From NCBI GenBank assembly GCA_003427395.1, contig BFEA01000097.1, forward strand, positions 1,815,696 through 1,839,143: 23,448 nt of DNA, in the 5' to 3' direction. Below, one piece after another: positions 1 through 8,330 of this stretch (the stretch's first letter is position 1; every line of letters starts with the position of its first letter). The DNA comes from Chara braunii (Eukaryota > Streptophyta > Charophyceae > Charales > Characeae). Position numbers and translations under genes: made by a program. The notes under the pieces were generated by a model. It did not search any database, was not told the origin of the DNA, and saw nothing but the letters and a program-made list of their open reading frames with translations.

Positions 1-24
1 AAAAAAAAAAAAAAAAAAAAAAAA
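1..24. repeat. Poly(A) tract at window edge
   Basis: Twenty-four consecutive A residues open the window. This could be the 3' tail of a retroelement lying to the left, but the element itself is outside the window, so the origin is inference. The sequence that follows (25-267) shows nothing I recognise. Confidence 0.5.
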
Positions 25-267
25 GGAACTAAAATTAGAATTAAATACTACGGAAGATACTATGGAAATTCCAGGAAAAGACCAGACTTGAAATGCCTGA
101 AAACAGATCGAAGGAATCAGAGATTAATTATTAGAGATTAGAGTCGACACGAAGGAGGCAAATCCACGCAAAACCGGAGTAAGATATGCAGCCGAAGCTC
201 TTCACACAACAAAGAATTGAATAACGGATTCAATTCTGAATTACCCCTGTCCTCCTCCAATCAATCC

Positions 268-353
268 TTTTTTTTTCTTTTTTTTTTTTTCAATTACCAC
301 TGCTCCATCTATTGGTGGGAGCAACACCTGCTGGAAACCGGGTCCAGCGTCCC
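268..353 (-). mobile_element. LINE 3'-tail fragment with poly(A), minus strand
   Basis: Read on the minus strand, this is GGACCCGGTTTCCAGCAGG followed by a short linker with CACCAATAGATGGAGCA and then an A-rich tail (seen as the T tract at 268-290). The same module forms the exact 3' end of LINE B (18117-18197), where it also runs into poly(A). The fragment is therefore a severely 5'-truncated copy of that LINE family, or a SINE that borrowed its tail. I see no coding remnant upstream on the minus strand (354 onward). Confidence 0.7.
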
Positions 354-1645
354 ATAAATACATCTTTGAAGTTTGAAACCTTGTAACATGAAACCTTCAA
401 AACAGATCATCGTGCCAGAGTACTCTATTCCAAGAATCGCAACGGCATTGTCAACAACCCCGAATAACCAAAATCAAATGTTCAACGAAGTATTCAGGAG
501 TCTTCTTCTTCTTCCTCCTTGCCACCTCATCACCCTGGCTATGGCTGCCATAGCATCAGAACACCCAAACTGTCACAACGTGCCAGTCTGAACTAGCACC
601 CTCAATAATTGGCAGCCCCCACATAGAAGTGCAGCGCTGGAAATCCTGATGAAGAAGAAGACGACCAATCCAGTTTTTCAAAGAAGATGGTTCCTCATGA
701 GGAGGAACAACGAAAGAGCTGCCAAATGGATATGATGGCAGCCCCCCAACACCTAACAACACAGTCCACTGGAAGTTCTCATGCAGTGTTGCAAAACAGC
801 AGCAGCGCGCCCTTTGACTTCGGACCCAACTCCAGCTATGGCTGGGCTTTGATGAAGAAGATGACCTCGCCCAAAAAATAGAGCAGCAGCGCTCAAACGA
901 CCAAAGGGCAGAGTTTCCCCCAACAAAACGAAACTGAAACGACCTGAATCCCATTTTCCTCCCGCTACTTCTAGACTTCCCTCCGGCTTGACATAAGCAA
1001 CTGCCAAAACTATAATTCCACAGGAGAGAAAACGACAAAACTAAAAGTCCTAATGGTTTAAACTGCAAGTACACGGCCCCGGCCTTGCAGAAAGTTTTCG
1101 TCGCCACAAGCAAAACTCGGAGGGGCCGCGCGGCGTGGGGCGCCGTTGAAAAGAAAATCGGTGGCCTCCAAAGTGGTAGGGGTTTCGTGCTGACACCCGT
1201 GGGCCGATGTGTGGTGTACTGGTGCTTTAAGCCTACAGCCGAGAGAGAGCCCAGCAAACAACAGGTGAAGGGGTCAAGGCCCATGGGGGCATCAACACAC
1301 ACGCAACAAACAAAACATTCAGCAAAGGTTACGGGATCAAGTCCCCGGGAACACAAAAACAAACAAAACGGCCTAACAGTTAGTGTACAGTGTACACGTG
1401 CGGTTACCTGCAAGTTCACTGCAGTTAAGGGTTAATTTAACGCGAAAATCCAGGTTTTGAAGATAAAGATGATCGGGAGTATATTGGGATTCTACTTGGT
1501 GATTGGAACTTGGAGTATTACTAAAGATGATAATTATGATGATGACTGGGTTGGCAGTTGGAGTGATGATTAGGTGATTGGATGATGGTTAATTAAATAA
1601 TTGATAAGTAGGAAATATAGTTCCGACTTCTTAAGGACTACAGAA
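354..1645. other. Unassigned sequence
   Basis: No gene, RNA or named repeat is recognisable. A minus-strand open frame spans about 556-1419 but has a low-complexity, Cys/Ser/Phe-rich translation with no motif and is probably chance. Short GATGAAGAAG-type motifs recur near 650 and 850. A GC-rich patch lies at about 1120-1145. The stretch 1455-1610 is enriched in GATGAT/GATTGG words without a clean period. Confidence 0.4.
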
Positions 1646-1756
1646 CTACCGTCTTTACCCCAATAGAATGCCCGGTAGTCATATCTGTATTTCGTGCAGC
1701 TTTCAGTCCAGATACGGCAATAATTACCGGGTGTTCTATTCGGGTGAAGACGGTAG
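1646..1756. mobile_element. MITE-like element with ~32-bp terminal inverted repeats (copy 1)
   Basis: The left end (1646-1677) and the reverse complement of the right end (1725-1756) match over about 32 bases with a few differences; both start CTACCGTCTT and continue ACCC.AATAGAA..CCCGGTA. The core is about 47 bp, so the element is non-coding and non-autonomous. TA is present at both boundaries, compatible with a TA target duplication, but it may belong to the repeat itself. Two further copies occur at 4537-4631 and 4986-5080. The superfamily is not resolved from the termini. Confidence 0.7.
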
Positions 1757-1778
1757 TAGCAGAAGAAAGATAATTAAA

Positions 1779-1896
1779 AACAACTTGATGAGAAAGGCAG
1801 TACGTAGATTACTAGAGAGCAAGATACATGAGATAGAAACAACTCGATGAATACGGGAGTAACTACATTACTAAAAGCAAGATATGCAAGACATCC
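1779..1896. repeat. Degenerate 59-bp tandem duplication
   Basis: Two adjacent units begin AACAACTTGATGA and AACAACTCGATGA, 59 bases apart, and share the later words ATTACTA and GCAAGATA. Similarity is imperfect. It sits directly right of the inverted-repeat element at 1646-1756. Confidence 0.5.
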
Positions 1897-2230
1897 CCCT
1901 CTCCTCTATCCCTATTCTCTCTACCTCCCTAGACCCCAAGCTTCTCGCCCATGGTTCCCCTCCTTTACCCTCTTCCTCTTCCTCCTTTATACCACCCCCC
2001 TTCCCGCCCCCACTTCATTCATTGTTGTCCGGATATCCCTTCTTCCCTCTCGGAAGCAGCGTGCAGAACTCCACAAAGTGAAGCAGCTAGAAGGTGAGAA
2101 CAGAGAAAAAAAGACAGCAAGAGAGAAAAGAGGGAAGGGAGAGAAGATTAGAGAGGAAAGTGAAGTAGGAAAAGAAAAAGAGAATGATGGAAGGATGGAG
2201 CATGGTGGCGAAGAGGTCCCCCAAACAAGA
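1890..2230. other. Pyrimidine-rich then purine-rich strand-asymmetric block
   Basis: On the plus strand about 1890-2055 is dominated by C and T (runs such as CCCTTCCCGCCCCC), and about 2080-2215 by A and G (AGAAAAGAGGGAAGGGAGAG and similar). The open frames across it are low complexity and I do not call them genes. Confidence 0.5.
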
Positions 2231-2307
2231 TGACGAGCAGACTGTGAAAATTCCAGAGTCGAAGCCACATCCACCTCTGATGAGCTCGTTGCGACGCTGA
2301 AACTTCA

Positions 2308-2407
2308 CTTCGAAGACCCCACACTCGTTGTGTCCTGGCAATCCTCCTCCCATTGCTCTTCGAAGCCCCCGGACGAAATGTGTCCTGGCAATCCTCCTCC
2401 GACTCTT
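2308..2407. repeat. 50-bp tandem duplication
   Basis: Units 2308-2357 and 2358-2407 both start CTTCGAAG and share the 20-base word TGTGTCCTGGCAATCCTCCT at the same offset. The intervening bases differ more, so the duplication is not recent. Confidence 0.75.
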
Positions 2408-3200
2408 CGCGACACACTCTCCTCTTCTCCCCTCGTGACAGCCGACCTCCCTCCACAATAACCTGCAAGGGAAAGAGCAAGAGTGATTCCTCAAGAAGCT
2501 ACACTCTCAAACGAGAACAAACTCCCTCCATACGACATGCTAGCCTGCAGCATCGCCCGGATGAAGAGCGAAGCAGAGAGATGGTACCGTGTGCTTTCAA
2601 CAGCCAGGAACCACCAAGTGACGCTTTTTCCTCCTTCTCGCCATCGTGGCCGATATTCCCTCCCTCACAGAACCACCCACCAAGAAGCAGCGCTGCCCGC
2701 CCGCCAGCCAGAGTCAGTCTCTGTCCTACCCATATCTTTTTTTTCTTTTTTTTTTTCCTTATATAATATATCTAACCCAGCAGCCCAAGCCATTTTTTTC
2801 CATCGTAGAATAAGCATCCACCGCGGTTGCTGTTGAGGGTGCTAGGAGCATCCTCCAATAGCAAGTATCCATGGCCTTGACGTATCATATGTACCCGGAC
2901 CCACATAAACACATGTTTTTTTACCCAGACCCAGCCCACACAGACTTATTGCTGACCTCCATTGCCCTGCTGTGCATTTGCATGCCCAGATTGCATTATG
3001 GATGCGTGCATAGTTTCCCCCTTGCCTGCTTCATCACCCGCACTCCGGCTTACTGGACTTTGTGCCTGCCTGCTACTTGGCTTGGCACTTTGTTATTTGC
3101 CTTAGTGCCCACCTCCCAACCCCCTGTCATCTGCCCGCTCTTTGCTTGCTGCCTGCTTGGACTTGCCGATTGTCTGGTTGTCATCTGCCTGGCTTGCCAT
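2408..3200. other. Unassigned sequence
   Basis: No feature recognised. A T-rich run at about 2737-2758 may be a remnant of a minus-strand tail. An ATG-initiated frame at 2871-3392 (173 codons) has a hydrophobic, Cys-rich translation, but its 3' half runs through SINE-related sequence (from 3205), so I do not consider it a gene. Confidence 0.4.
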
Positions 3201-3204
3201 TTAC

Positions 3205-3310
3205 AACCACAGGTGGTTAACCGGGGGTGTTATTATTGGCGAATTTTGGTCCGAAACTGTCACATTGTGCTGATTTTTTGCTTTTTTTCTTGTTTTTCTT
3301 TTTGCGGAAC
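3205..3310 (+). repeat. SINE 3'-segment (diverged copy)
   Basis: The words AGGTGGTTAA, TTGGCGAATTTT, CCGAAACTG and GATTTTTTGCTTTTTTT follow the same order as in the SINE copy at 4718-4820. No tRNA-like head is visible upstream, so this is a 5'-truncated or diverged copy. Confidence 0.55.
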
Positions 3311-3752
3311 ATATATGTGCTTTAGGGTACGTCATGTGTCCAGTTTTGACATGTTTGGATCAATAATGAAAAACCCCTTTACAACAGCCTGAGGCGTTGA
3401 AGTAGACGACAACTCAGACGCATAGGTACGAGGGTTCTACAGGCTGTCAGTTAGATTCTGGCATAACAGTCTGCTACATCATTGTTCTATCGCTTGAGTG
3501 GAGATAGGCACAAGGTGACGGTTGCGCAGAGTGCGACTGACTTGCAAAGAGGTATTCTCTTGTGATATGAAAGCCTAATACATCTTAAACCACCGGTACT
3601 TCCTAAATTTGTGCCCGTTAGCGGTACGCGATTTTAGGAAACGTACGGTCCACTACAGGAGCGCCCAAATTCATCCAACTAGAAACGTTTCTACTCTATT
3701 GTTTTCTGTGGCCGATAGCTGGGCCAAGTACTGGTGATTTAAGTTTGAAATA
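3311..3752. other. Unassigned sequence
   Basis: No reading frame, tail or repeat that I could match elsewhere in the window. Confidence 0.35.
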
Positions 3753-4045
3753 CCTTTTTTTTTGTGTTTTTGAACTTTTTTTAAGGGTAATTCTTTCGAG
3801 CCCAACCAATTCAATTACCTGTGAAATCTGGACAGGACAGCCTTTCAGGCCTTCCTATTTAGGGGAACCCCATAGCAGTGACATCCGTGTTCAACGAGGC
3901 AACATGTGGAAGCTGCACCCACCAGCAGGTGCGATACCTGCTTCAGCAGGTGGGCGATACTGACCAGGGGTCAGCTGGTAGCATCGGGACCGAGCTTCTT
4001 CAATGGGCCAATCGCTGTGCCTCCCCTCTGGTCCCCTTCACCTAC
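3753..4045 (+). repeat. Left arm of a ~0.3-kb inverted repeat pair
   Basis: This arm matches the reverse complement of 5311-5622. Shared landmarks in order are a T-rich start, CCCAACCAATTCAATTACCT, CTGGACAGGAC, GGGGAACCCCATAGCAG, GCAGGTGCGATACCTGC, AGCAGGTGGGCGATAC, GGGGTCAGC and GACCGAGCTTCTTC. The arms differ by substitutions and a ~20-base indel, so they are diverged copies of one dispersed repeat in opposite orientation. The word GCAGGTGCGATACCTGC is itself near-palindromic. No coding potential is evident. Confidence 0.75.
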
Positions 4046-4118
4046 AATCATCAGCAGTCTCAGCAGTCTCTGCTCAATACTGCTCGGCAGGACCAAGGGC
4101 CTATCTCTAGGTGGCTAC
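4031..4118 (+). repeat. Direct repeat, partner at 4883-4962
   Basis: The words GTCCCC, ATCATCAGCAGTCT, CAGTCTCTGCTCAA and TATCTCTAGGTGGC occur in the same order here and at 4883-4962. In this copy CAGCAGTCT is duplicated once more. It joins the left inverted-repeat arm to the minus-strand SINE head. Confidence 0.6.
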
Positions 4119-4123
4119 CAAGC

Positions 4124-4198
4124 TTCTCCAGGAAGGTACATGAGGCCAGTGGGGACTGAACCCAATACCTCCTGAATGCCACTTGCATGCCTTAATAC
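4124..4198 (-). repeat. tRNA-derived SINE head, minus strand (truncated)
   Basis: The minus strand reads GGCATTCAGGAGGT then TTGGGTTCAGTCCCCA, matching the region around the internal promoter B box of the plus-strand SINE copies at 4628 and 5078. The A-box side is interrupted at 4199 by a poly(T) tract belonging to the adjoining LINE tail. Confidence 0.6.
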
Positions 4199-4475
4199 TT
4201 TTTTTTTTTTGGCAAACATCGGCAACGGGGCAGACACTCCCTCTACATTCCCGTACTTGGATGGCTCTGTTCCATTGGTGGGGAGCTGCACCTGCTGGAA
4301 ATCGGGTCCAGCGTCCCTTGACATCAAATACCGGAGCCGGAAACAAATGGGTTACTGCAGAACAGTTAGTTATGTCATCTAATCGCCGATTTGCCACCCC
4401 TCTATCCCTGTGGTGGTAAAAAGAACCACGAGGATTGAGAGGTTGGCTGTCGGGCCGCTCCATCTATTGGTGGGT
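4199..4475 (-). mobile_element. LINE 3'-end fragment with poly(A), minus strand
   Basis: The minus strand contains the family tail module (4274-4317, with GGACCCGATTTCCAGCAGG) and ends in an A-rich tail seen as the T tract at about 4199-4210. The 5' portion (about 4385-4470) corresponds to the 21582-21768 sequence, sharing CACCAAT.GATGGAGC, CCCGACAG, CTCAAT and GGTTCTTTT. The fragment is non-coding. Its 5' boundary is approximate. Confidence 0.6.
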
Positions 4476-4536
4476 GGTTTGTTAAGTGAGGAAACCATTA
4501 CTTCCCTGTTTGAACTCCTTATTTGATCCAGCGGCC

Positions 4537-4631
4537 TACCGTCTTCACCCGAATAGAGCGCCCGGTCATTATAGCTGTATTTGGCACAACTTTCAGCTCA
4601 GATATGGCATTCTATTCAGGTGAAGATGGTA
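4537..4631. mobile_element. MITE-like element with terminal inverted repeats (copy 2)
   Basis: The left end TACCGTCTTCACCCGAATAG pairs with the right end, whose reverse complement is TACCATCTTCACCTGAATAG. Length is 95 bp. It is close in sequence to copy 3 (4986-5080) and related to copy 1 (1646-1756). Its right end abuts a tRNA-like SINE head through GGTACC, the same junction as in copy 3. Confidence 0.7.
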
Positions 4632-4820
4632 CCTCAGTTGATAAGGCACCCAAATGGCATTCAGGAGGTCTTGGGTTCAATCCCCATTCTGGGTGAACTC
4701 GATGCCCACCACCACCCACTTGTGGTGGCATTTTTGGCGAATTTTTCACCGAAACTGCCATATTTCCCTGAATTTTTGCTTTTTTTTTTGTTAGCCTGCA
4801 TAGTTTGTTTGCAAAAGTTT
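4628..4820 (+). repeat. tRNA-derived SINE, copy 1
   Basis: The head resembles a tRNA gene with an internal RNA polymerase III promoter: ACCTCAGTTGATAAGGC resembles an A box and GGGTTCAATCCC a B box about 30 bases further on. The body carries CCACCACCCACTTGTGG, TTTTGGCGAATTTTTCACCG and AACTGCCATA, then a T-rich stretch and GCCTGCATAGTTTGTTTGC. There is no poly(A) tail. SINEs are non-coding and rely on LINE enzymes for mobility; which LINE served this one is not shown. Confidence 0.65.
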
Positions 4821-4882
4821 CGACGACATTGTTTGTGGTGATGCGGCGAACCCCCCCGAATTTTGGGCCTTCCATTAACCGC

Positions 4883-4962
4883 GTGTCCCCCTCCCCCTAT
4901 GAACATCAGCAGTCTCTGCTCAAGGCCACTCTGGTGGACCAACGGCATATCTCTAGGTGGCG
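4883..4962 (+). repeat. Direct repeat, partner of 4031-4118
   Basis: Carries GTCCCC, ACATCAGCAGTCTCTGCTCAA and TATCTCTAGGTGG in the same order as 4031-4118. Confidence 0.55.
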
Positions 4963-4985
4963 GGACACACGGGTAATGGAAGGCC

Positions 4986-5080
4986 TACCGTCTTCACCCG
5001 AATAGAGCGCCCGGTCATTATAGCTGTATTTGGCACAACTTTTAGCTCAGATATGGCATTTTATTCAGGTGAAGATGGTA
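4986..5080. mobile_element. MITE-like element with terminal inverted repeats (copy 3)
   Basis: Nearly identical to copy 2 across all 95 bases, with only a few substitutions (for example TTTAGCTCAG against TTCAGCTCAG). It again joins directly to a SINE head at GGTACC. Confidence 0.7.
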
Positions 5081-5205
5081 CCTCAGTTGATAAGGCACCC
5101 AGATGGCATTCAGGAGGTCTTGGGTTCAATCCCCATTGGCCTCGTGTGCCTTTGTGGGTGAACGTGATGCCCACCACCACCCACTTGTGGTGGCATTTTT
5201 GGCGA
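5078..5205 (+). repeat. tRNA-derived SINE, copy 2 (3' part broken)
   Basis: The A-box-like and B-box-like words match copy 1, with AGATGGCATT in place of AAATGGCATT. It keeps sequence missing from copy 1 after the B box (GGCCTCGTGTGCC), so it is the more complete head. At about 5205, after GGCGAATT, it switches to an inverted SINE 3' segment. Confidence 0.65.
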
Positions 5206-5310
5206 ATTGCAAACAAACTATGCAGGCTCATAACACAAACATAAAAAAACCAAACATGGCAGTTTCGGTGAAAAATTCGCCGAAAGTGACACCACCTATT
5301 AACCACAAGT
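5206..5310 (-). repeat. SINE 3'-segment, inverted
   Basis: The minus strand reads CCACTTGTGGTTAA, GGCGAATTTTTCACCGAAAC, TGCCATGTTTGG, then GCCTGCATAGTTTGTTTGC. This is the same order as plus-strand 4718-4820. With copy 2 it forms a hairpin-like inverted arrangement around 5205. Confidence 0.6.
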
Positions 5311-5622
5311 GGGGAGGGGACCGGAGGAGAGGCACAGTGACTGGCCCATCGAAGAAGCTCGGTCCTGATGCTACTGGCTGACCCCTGGCCGGTATCGCCC
5401 ACCTGCTGTCGCAGGTATCGCACCTGCTCGTGGGTCCAGCTCCCGCATGTTCCCTCGTTGGAGGCTTGAGCACGGATGTGGCTGCTATGGGGTTCCCCGT
5501 AATACCATAATGACAATAAAAAGTCCTGCAAGGTCGTCCTGTCCAGATTCGACAGGTAATTGAATTGGTTGGGCTTCAAGACTTAGCCTTTTGAAAATAA
5601 TAAAAACAAAAAAACTCCTTCT
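5311..5622 (-). repeat. Right arm of the ~0.3-kb inverted repeat pair
   Basis: Reverse complement of 3753-4045, see that entry for shared landmarks. It lies immediately 3' (minus-strand sense) of the U6-like sequence at 5661-5761, with a T/A-rich spacer of about 40 bases between them. Confidence 0.75.
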
Positions 5623-5660
5623 TTCCGTGGAAATAAGAGGATTTTTTAAATATTTTTTTT

Positions 5661-5761
5661 AATAATTTGGACCATTTCTTGATTAATGCGTCTCATCCTT
5701 GCGCAGGGGCCATGCGAATCTTCTCTGTATCGTTCCAATTTTAACAGATGTCCCGAACGAC
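5661..5761 (-). pseudogene. U6: U6 spliceosomal snRNA copy, probably a retropseudogene
   Basis: U6 RNA forms the catalytic core of the spliceosome. The minus strand matches it almost end to end: GGGACATC near the 5' end, AAAATTGGAACGATACAGAG with the invariant ACAGAGA box, CATGGCCCCTGCGCAAGGAT including the AGC-triad/internal stem-loop region, and GAAATGGTCCAAATT at the 3' end. Length (about 101) is that of the normal gene. Several bases differ from the canonical sequence: a base is lost in the 5' stem-loop, TTCGCATGG replaces TTAGCATGG in the U4-pairing region, and GACGCATTAATCAAG replaces CACGCACAAATCGAG. The run of T needed for polymerase III termination is replaced by ATTATTAAAAAAAA. No plant upstream sequence element is evident. 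I therefore read it as a dead copy, although divergence within a functional variant is not excluded. Confidence 0.85.
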
Positions 5762-7258
5762 AATAATAGGATTTCATTACAGTTCGAAGTCTTTTTAGGA
5801 AGCTTTGTTTGCTGGCTGATTTTATTTTATTTTGAGGTCACTACGGCCACGTCAAAAATCAAGTTCCGACAATAGAACAGGCTTTTTTCAGACAGAACTC
5901 AGGCAACTGTGTCAGACACACTATGAGTCTACGAGTTCCTATAAGCACTTTGGTCAAGGCCATGCCAGGCATGGCCAAGACATTTCGGCCATGACCCAGG
6001 GACAAGGGGCCAGTGCAGGCTTGAATCTGGACCAAATGATTGCCAAGTTCAACCGGTACTACCGGCTGGCCCTCTTGTCCTCTTTTACAGGGCTTTTTTG
6101 GCCCTGGCCCTCTTCACTTGCCATGCAAAAAGAATTCAGCCGTTCGACGTGATGGATCCCATAGGTGAAATTTTTAACACAGCAAGTTTAGGGCAAGGGC
6201 CTTCTAGGCCCTGGATGACATGGCCACTGACAAAACTGGGTTCGCGGCCTGAGATCGCGTTCCAAAAATGCAGGCCATGACCAAAGTGGAAAGACGAGTT
6301 TATATTGCATTTCAGTTTCGAACAGTGTATCGCAGCCCTGGTTATTATTTCATAAGCAATTTGAAAGTTGAAACAGAATGGTTGATCAACCCAGCAAACA
6401 GGCTCGCTCCAAAAATTGAAGGGGATGTTTCTAAAACAAGGGGAGCCCACTTGGTCTTCACTGATTGGACAGCAGTAGGAGATCATTCCTTTTTTTGTTT
6501 TGTTTCAATCCAGCCCTAATAAGGGCCAGATCCCACTGGCAAAGAGGCATCGCAGATGCACTCTAGCACTTGAAGGCACCCATGTGGAAAGAGGCGAGAT
6601 GATTGATTTGTTTATAGACGTGATAGAAACAACAATCAAAGCCCGGTGGAAAAAAATTGTACGAAGGACTGGCTGGGGGGAGAACAGGGAGGAAGGATAG
6701 CAAAGATTCAGTGGGATGGCTGGCACCAAGATGACAACGATCGGTTGGACACACCGTAGAAAAACCACCGATTGATCTTCCATGATTGGACTCCAATCCC
6801 TTGCAACATCCCACTCCCCCTTGCCTCTGAATTCCCGGACCTATTCCCCCTACCCGACAATACCTGATCGAATTGAGCTGGTATGGCCGTGACACAAGGC
6901 AACCTCTCAAAAAGAGACTTTAGTGGACCAATCATGATGCATAAGGATATAGGGAGGAACTGGCAGTCTACCCCAGTCGCCCCCTGGGTGCAGATCCCGC
7001 CTCCCCGGCCCCCTCGTACATCAGGCCGGTTCACTGAAGACACTGCCGGAAGCTAGGTACTCTAGCATGCAAGGGAGAGCTAGTTGATCATGGTTTGCCA
7101 GACACCCGCTCACTCCTGCACAGTTAATCCCCTGGGGATCCCAGGGCAATCAATGTTGGGCCTGAGTTGGGCCTTAGTTACCACAACGGGCTTGCGGAGC
7201 GCAGGGCGCGGTTGTTAGATGCGGTCCACACGGACTAATCTGCAATACCTGTAAAATC
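5762..7258. other. Unassigned sequence with palindromes
   Basis: No gene or known repeat is recognised across about 1.5 kb. The part 5950-6290 is enriched in GGCCATG/GGCCCTGG words, including a perfect palindrome at 5958-5976. A frame at about 6500-6700 reads as basic protein but has no motif. Near 7153, TGTTGGGCCTGAGTTGGGCC resembles the start of some plant long terminal repeats, but no partner repeat, primer-binding site or protease/integrase was found. Confidence 0.35.
5958..5976. repeat. Perfect 9-bp-arm palindrome
   Basis: GGCCATGCCAGGCATGGCC has two 9-base arms around a single A. Further GGCCATG words follow at 5987 and beyond. Confidence 0.7.
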
Positions 7259-7278
7259 CACGTGGCTTACGCCACGTG
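7259..7278. repeat. CACGTG-ended hairpin
   Basis: CACGTGGCTTACGCCACGTG has perfect 8-base arms with a 4-base loop; each arm contains CACGTG, the plant G-box core. It opens the minisatellite array; a similar hairpin lies at 8163-8183, and a one-armed version (GCCACGTG) near 7424-7431 heads the second unit. Whether any bHLH or bZIP factor binds is unknown. Confidence 0.65.
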
Positions 7279-7642
7279 TCGTGGAGGGGGAGTGTTCAAT
7301 GGAGGCAACAGAGCGGAACAGCAACAGCAAGAGAAACGCGCGGAGCACTGCGTTCAACAGAGGCGAGGGAGGGGAACAACAACAACAACAGTGAGAGAAA
7401 CGCGTAGAACAACATGGCTTATCGCCACGTGTCGTGGAGGGGGAGCGTTACGCGGAACACCAACAACAACAGCGAGAGAAACGCGCGGAGCAGTGTGTTC
7501 AACGGAGGCGAGGGAGGGGAACAGCAACAGTAACAGTGAGAGAAACGCGTAGAACAACACAGGAGAAACCCCACGGCGCGTTCAACGAAGGTGAGGGAGG
7601 GGAACAACAACAGTAACAGTGAGAGAAACGCATAGAGCAACA
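7263..7642 (+). repeat. Minisatellite array A, ~150-bp units
   Basis: Unit 1 is about 7263-7413 and unit 2 about 7414-7559; each starts TGGCTTA.CGCCACGTGTCG, then GTGGAGGGGGAG. A shorter third unit covers about 7560-7642. Within units a sub-motif recurs: GTTCAAC..AGG.GAGGGAGGG, then GAACA(G/A)CAACA repeats, then GTGAGAGAAACGC. The plus strand is strongly purine and CAA/CAG-rich. Open frames here are artefacts of the repeat (Gln/Arg-rich translations). Confidence 0.75.
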
Positions 7643-7720
7643 CGTTTACATGAGAAACCCTGCCACTAAGGGTGATCTGCCTTCGGTGGGGAGATCGGAG
7701 GAGTGGGAGGGTTATTGACA

Positions 7721-8330
7721 GAGAGCACTCAACGAAGGCAAAGGAGAGGTCCGGGATCATCCACAAGCGACGAGGAGCGAGGTTCGATGAGGTTGGGAGG
7801 GAGCTGGAGGGGAGGCGAGAACAGTCGTGGATTGAGGGAGAGCGCTCGTCAAAGACAAAGGAGAGGATCGGATACATCAACAGTGTCGTGGATCAGAAGG
7901 GAGGATCGACGAGGGCATACGTGATGCTTCGCGAATCGTCATCAGGAGCAAGGATAATCACCAACAACTGACGAGGAGGGAGGATCGACGAGGATTGGGA
8001 GGGAGGTGGACGTGGTATTGAGGGAGAGCGCTCATCGAAGGCAAAGGAGTAGATCGGATACATCAACAGTGTCATAGATCGGGAGGAAGGATCGACGAGT
8101 GTATACGAGGTGCAGCGCGGATCATCTTCAAGAATAAGGTTAAGGGTAACACCGACGTTGCTCACGTGGCGCACCGCCACGTGCCAGTGAGAGAGTGCGC
8201 TCAACATGGGCAAAGGGGAGGTCCGGGAACATCAACAACCGATGGGGGATTGGGAGGGAGGAATAGCAACGAGGGAGGATCGACGAGGGCATACGTGGTC
8301 CTCCGATTGTCATCAAGGGTAGGGAGAGGT
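7721..8330 (+). repeat. Minisatellite array B, degenerate
   Basis: Two motifs alternate. The first, GAGAGCGCTCAACGAAGGCA followed by AAGGAGAGG, occurs with variation near 7721, 7838, 8022 and 8188. The second, GGGAGGATCGACGAGGGCAT, occurs near 7898, 7979 (partial), 8082 and 8272. Spacings vary between about 115 and 185 bases, so the array is a diverged higher-order repeat. It contains the hairpin at 8163-8183. Confidence 0.7.
8163..8183. repeat. Second CACGTG-ended hairpin
   Basis: CACGTGGCG and CGCCACGTG are perfect 9-base arms around a 3-base loop. Confidence 0.65.

Noticed and set aside
556-1419. Minus-strand open frame of 287 codons
   Set aside because: Translation is low complexity, Cys/Ser/Phe-rich, with no motif and with competing frames of similar length on the other strand; no tail or homologue in the window.
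1890-2770. Several overlapping open frames on both strands
   Set aside because: They follow the polypyrimidine/polypurine skew, which lacks stop codons by composition; none has a recognisable motif.
2871-3392. ATG-initiated frame of 173 codons with hydrophobic translation
   Set aside because: Its 3' part overlaps SINE-derived sequence, and the hydrophobicity comes from T- and GC-rich repetitive words (CTTGCCTGC). No signal of a conserved protein.
4628-5147. Functional tRNA genes
   Set aside because: A-box and B-box-like words are present but I could not form acceptor or anticodon stems, and the copies share downstream SINE body sequence.
5661-5761. Functional U6 gene
   Set aside because: Changes in the U4-pairing region and 5' stem, loss of the terminal T run, and no upstream promoter element argue for a pseudogene, although expression was not tested.
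7153-7258. Start of an LTR retrotransposon (TGTTGGGCC...)
   Set aside because: No second long terminal repeat, primer-binding site, polypurine tract or gag/pol remnant could be found.
7263-8330. CRISPR array or Gln-rich protein gene
   Set aside because: Units are degenerate, differ in length, lack uniform spacers and occur in a eukaryotic retroelement context; the Gln/Arg-rich frames are produced by CAA/CAG and GAG repeats.
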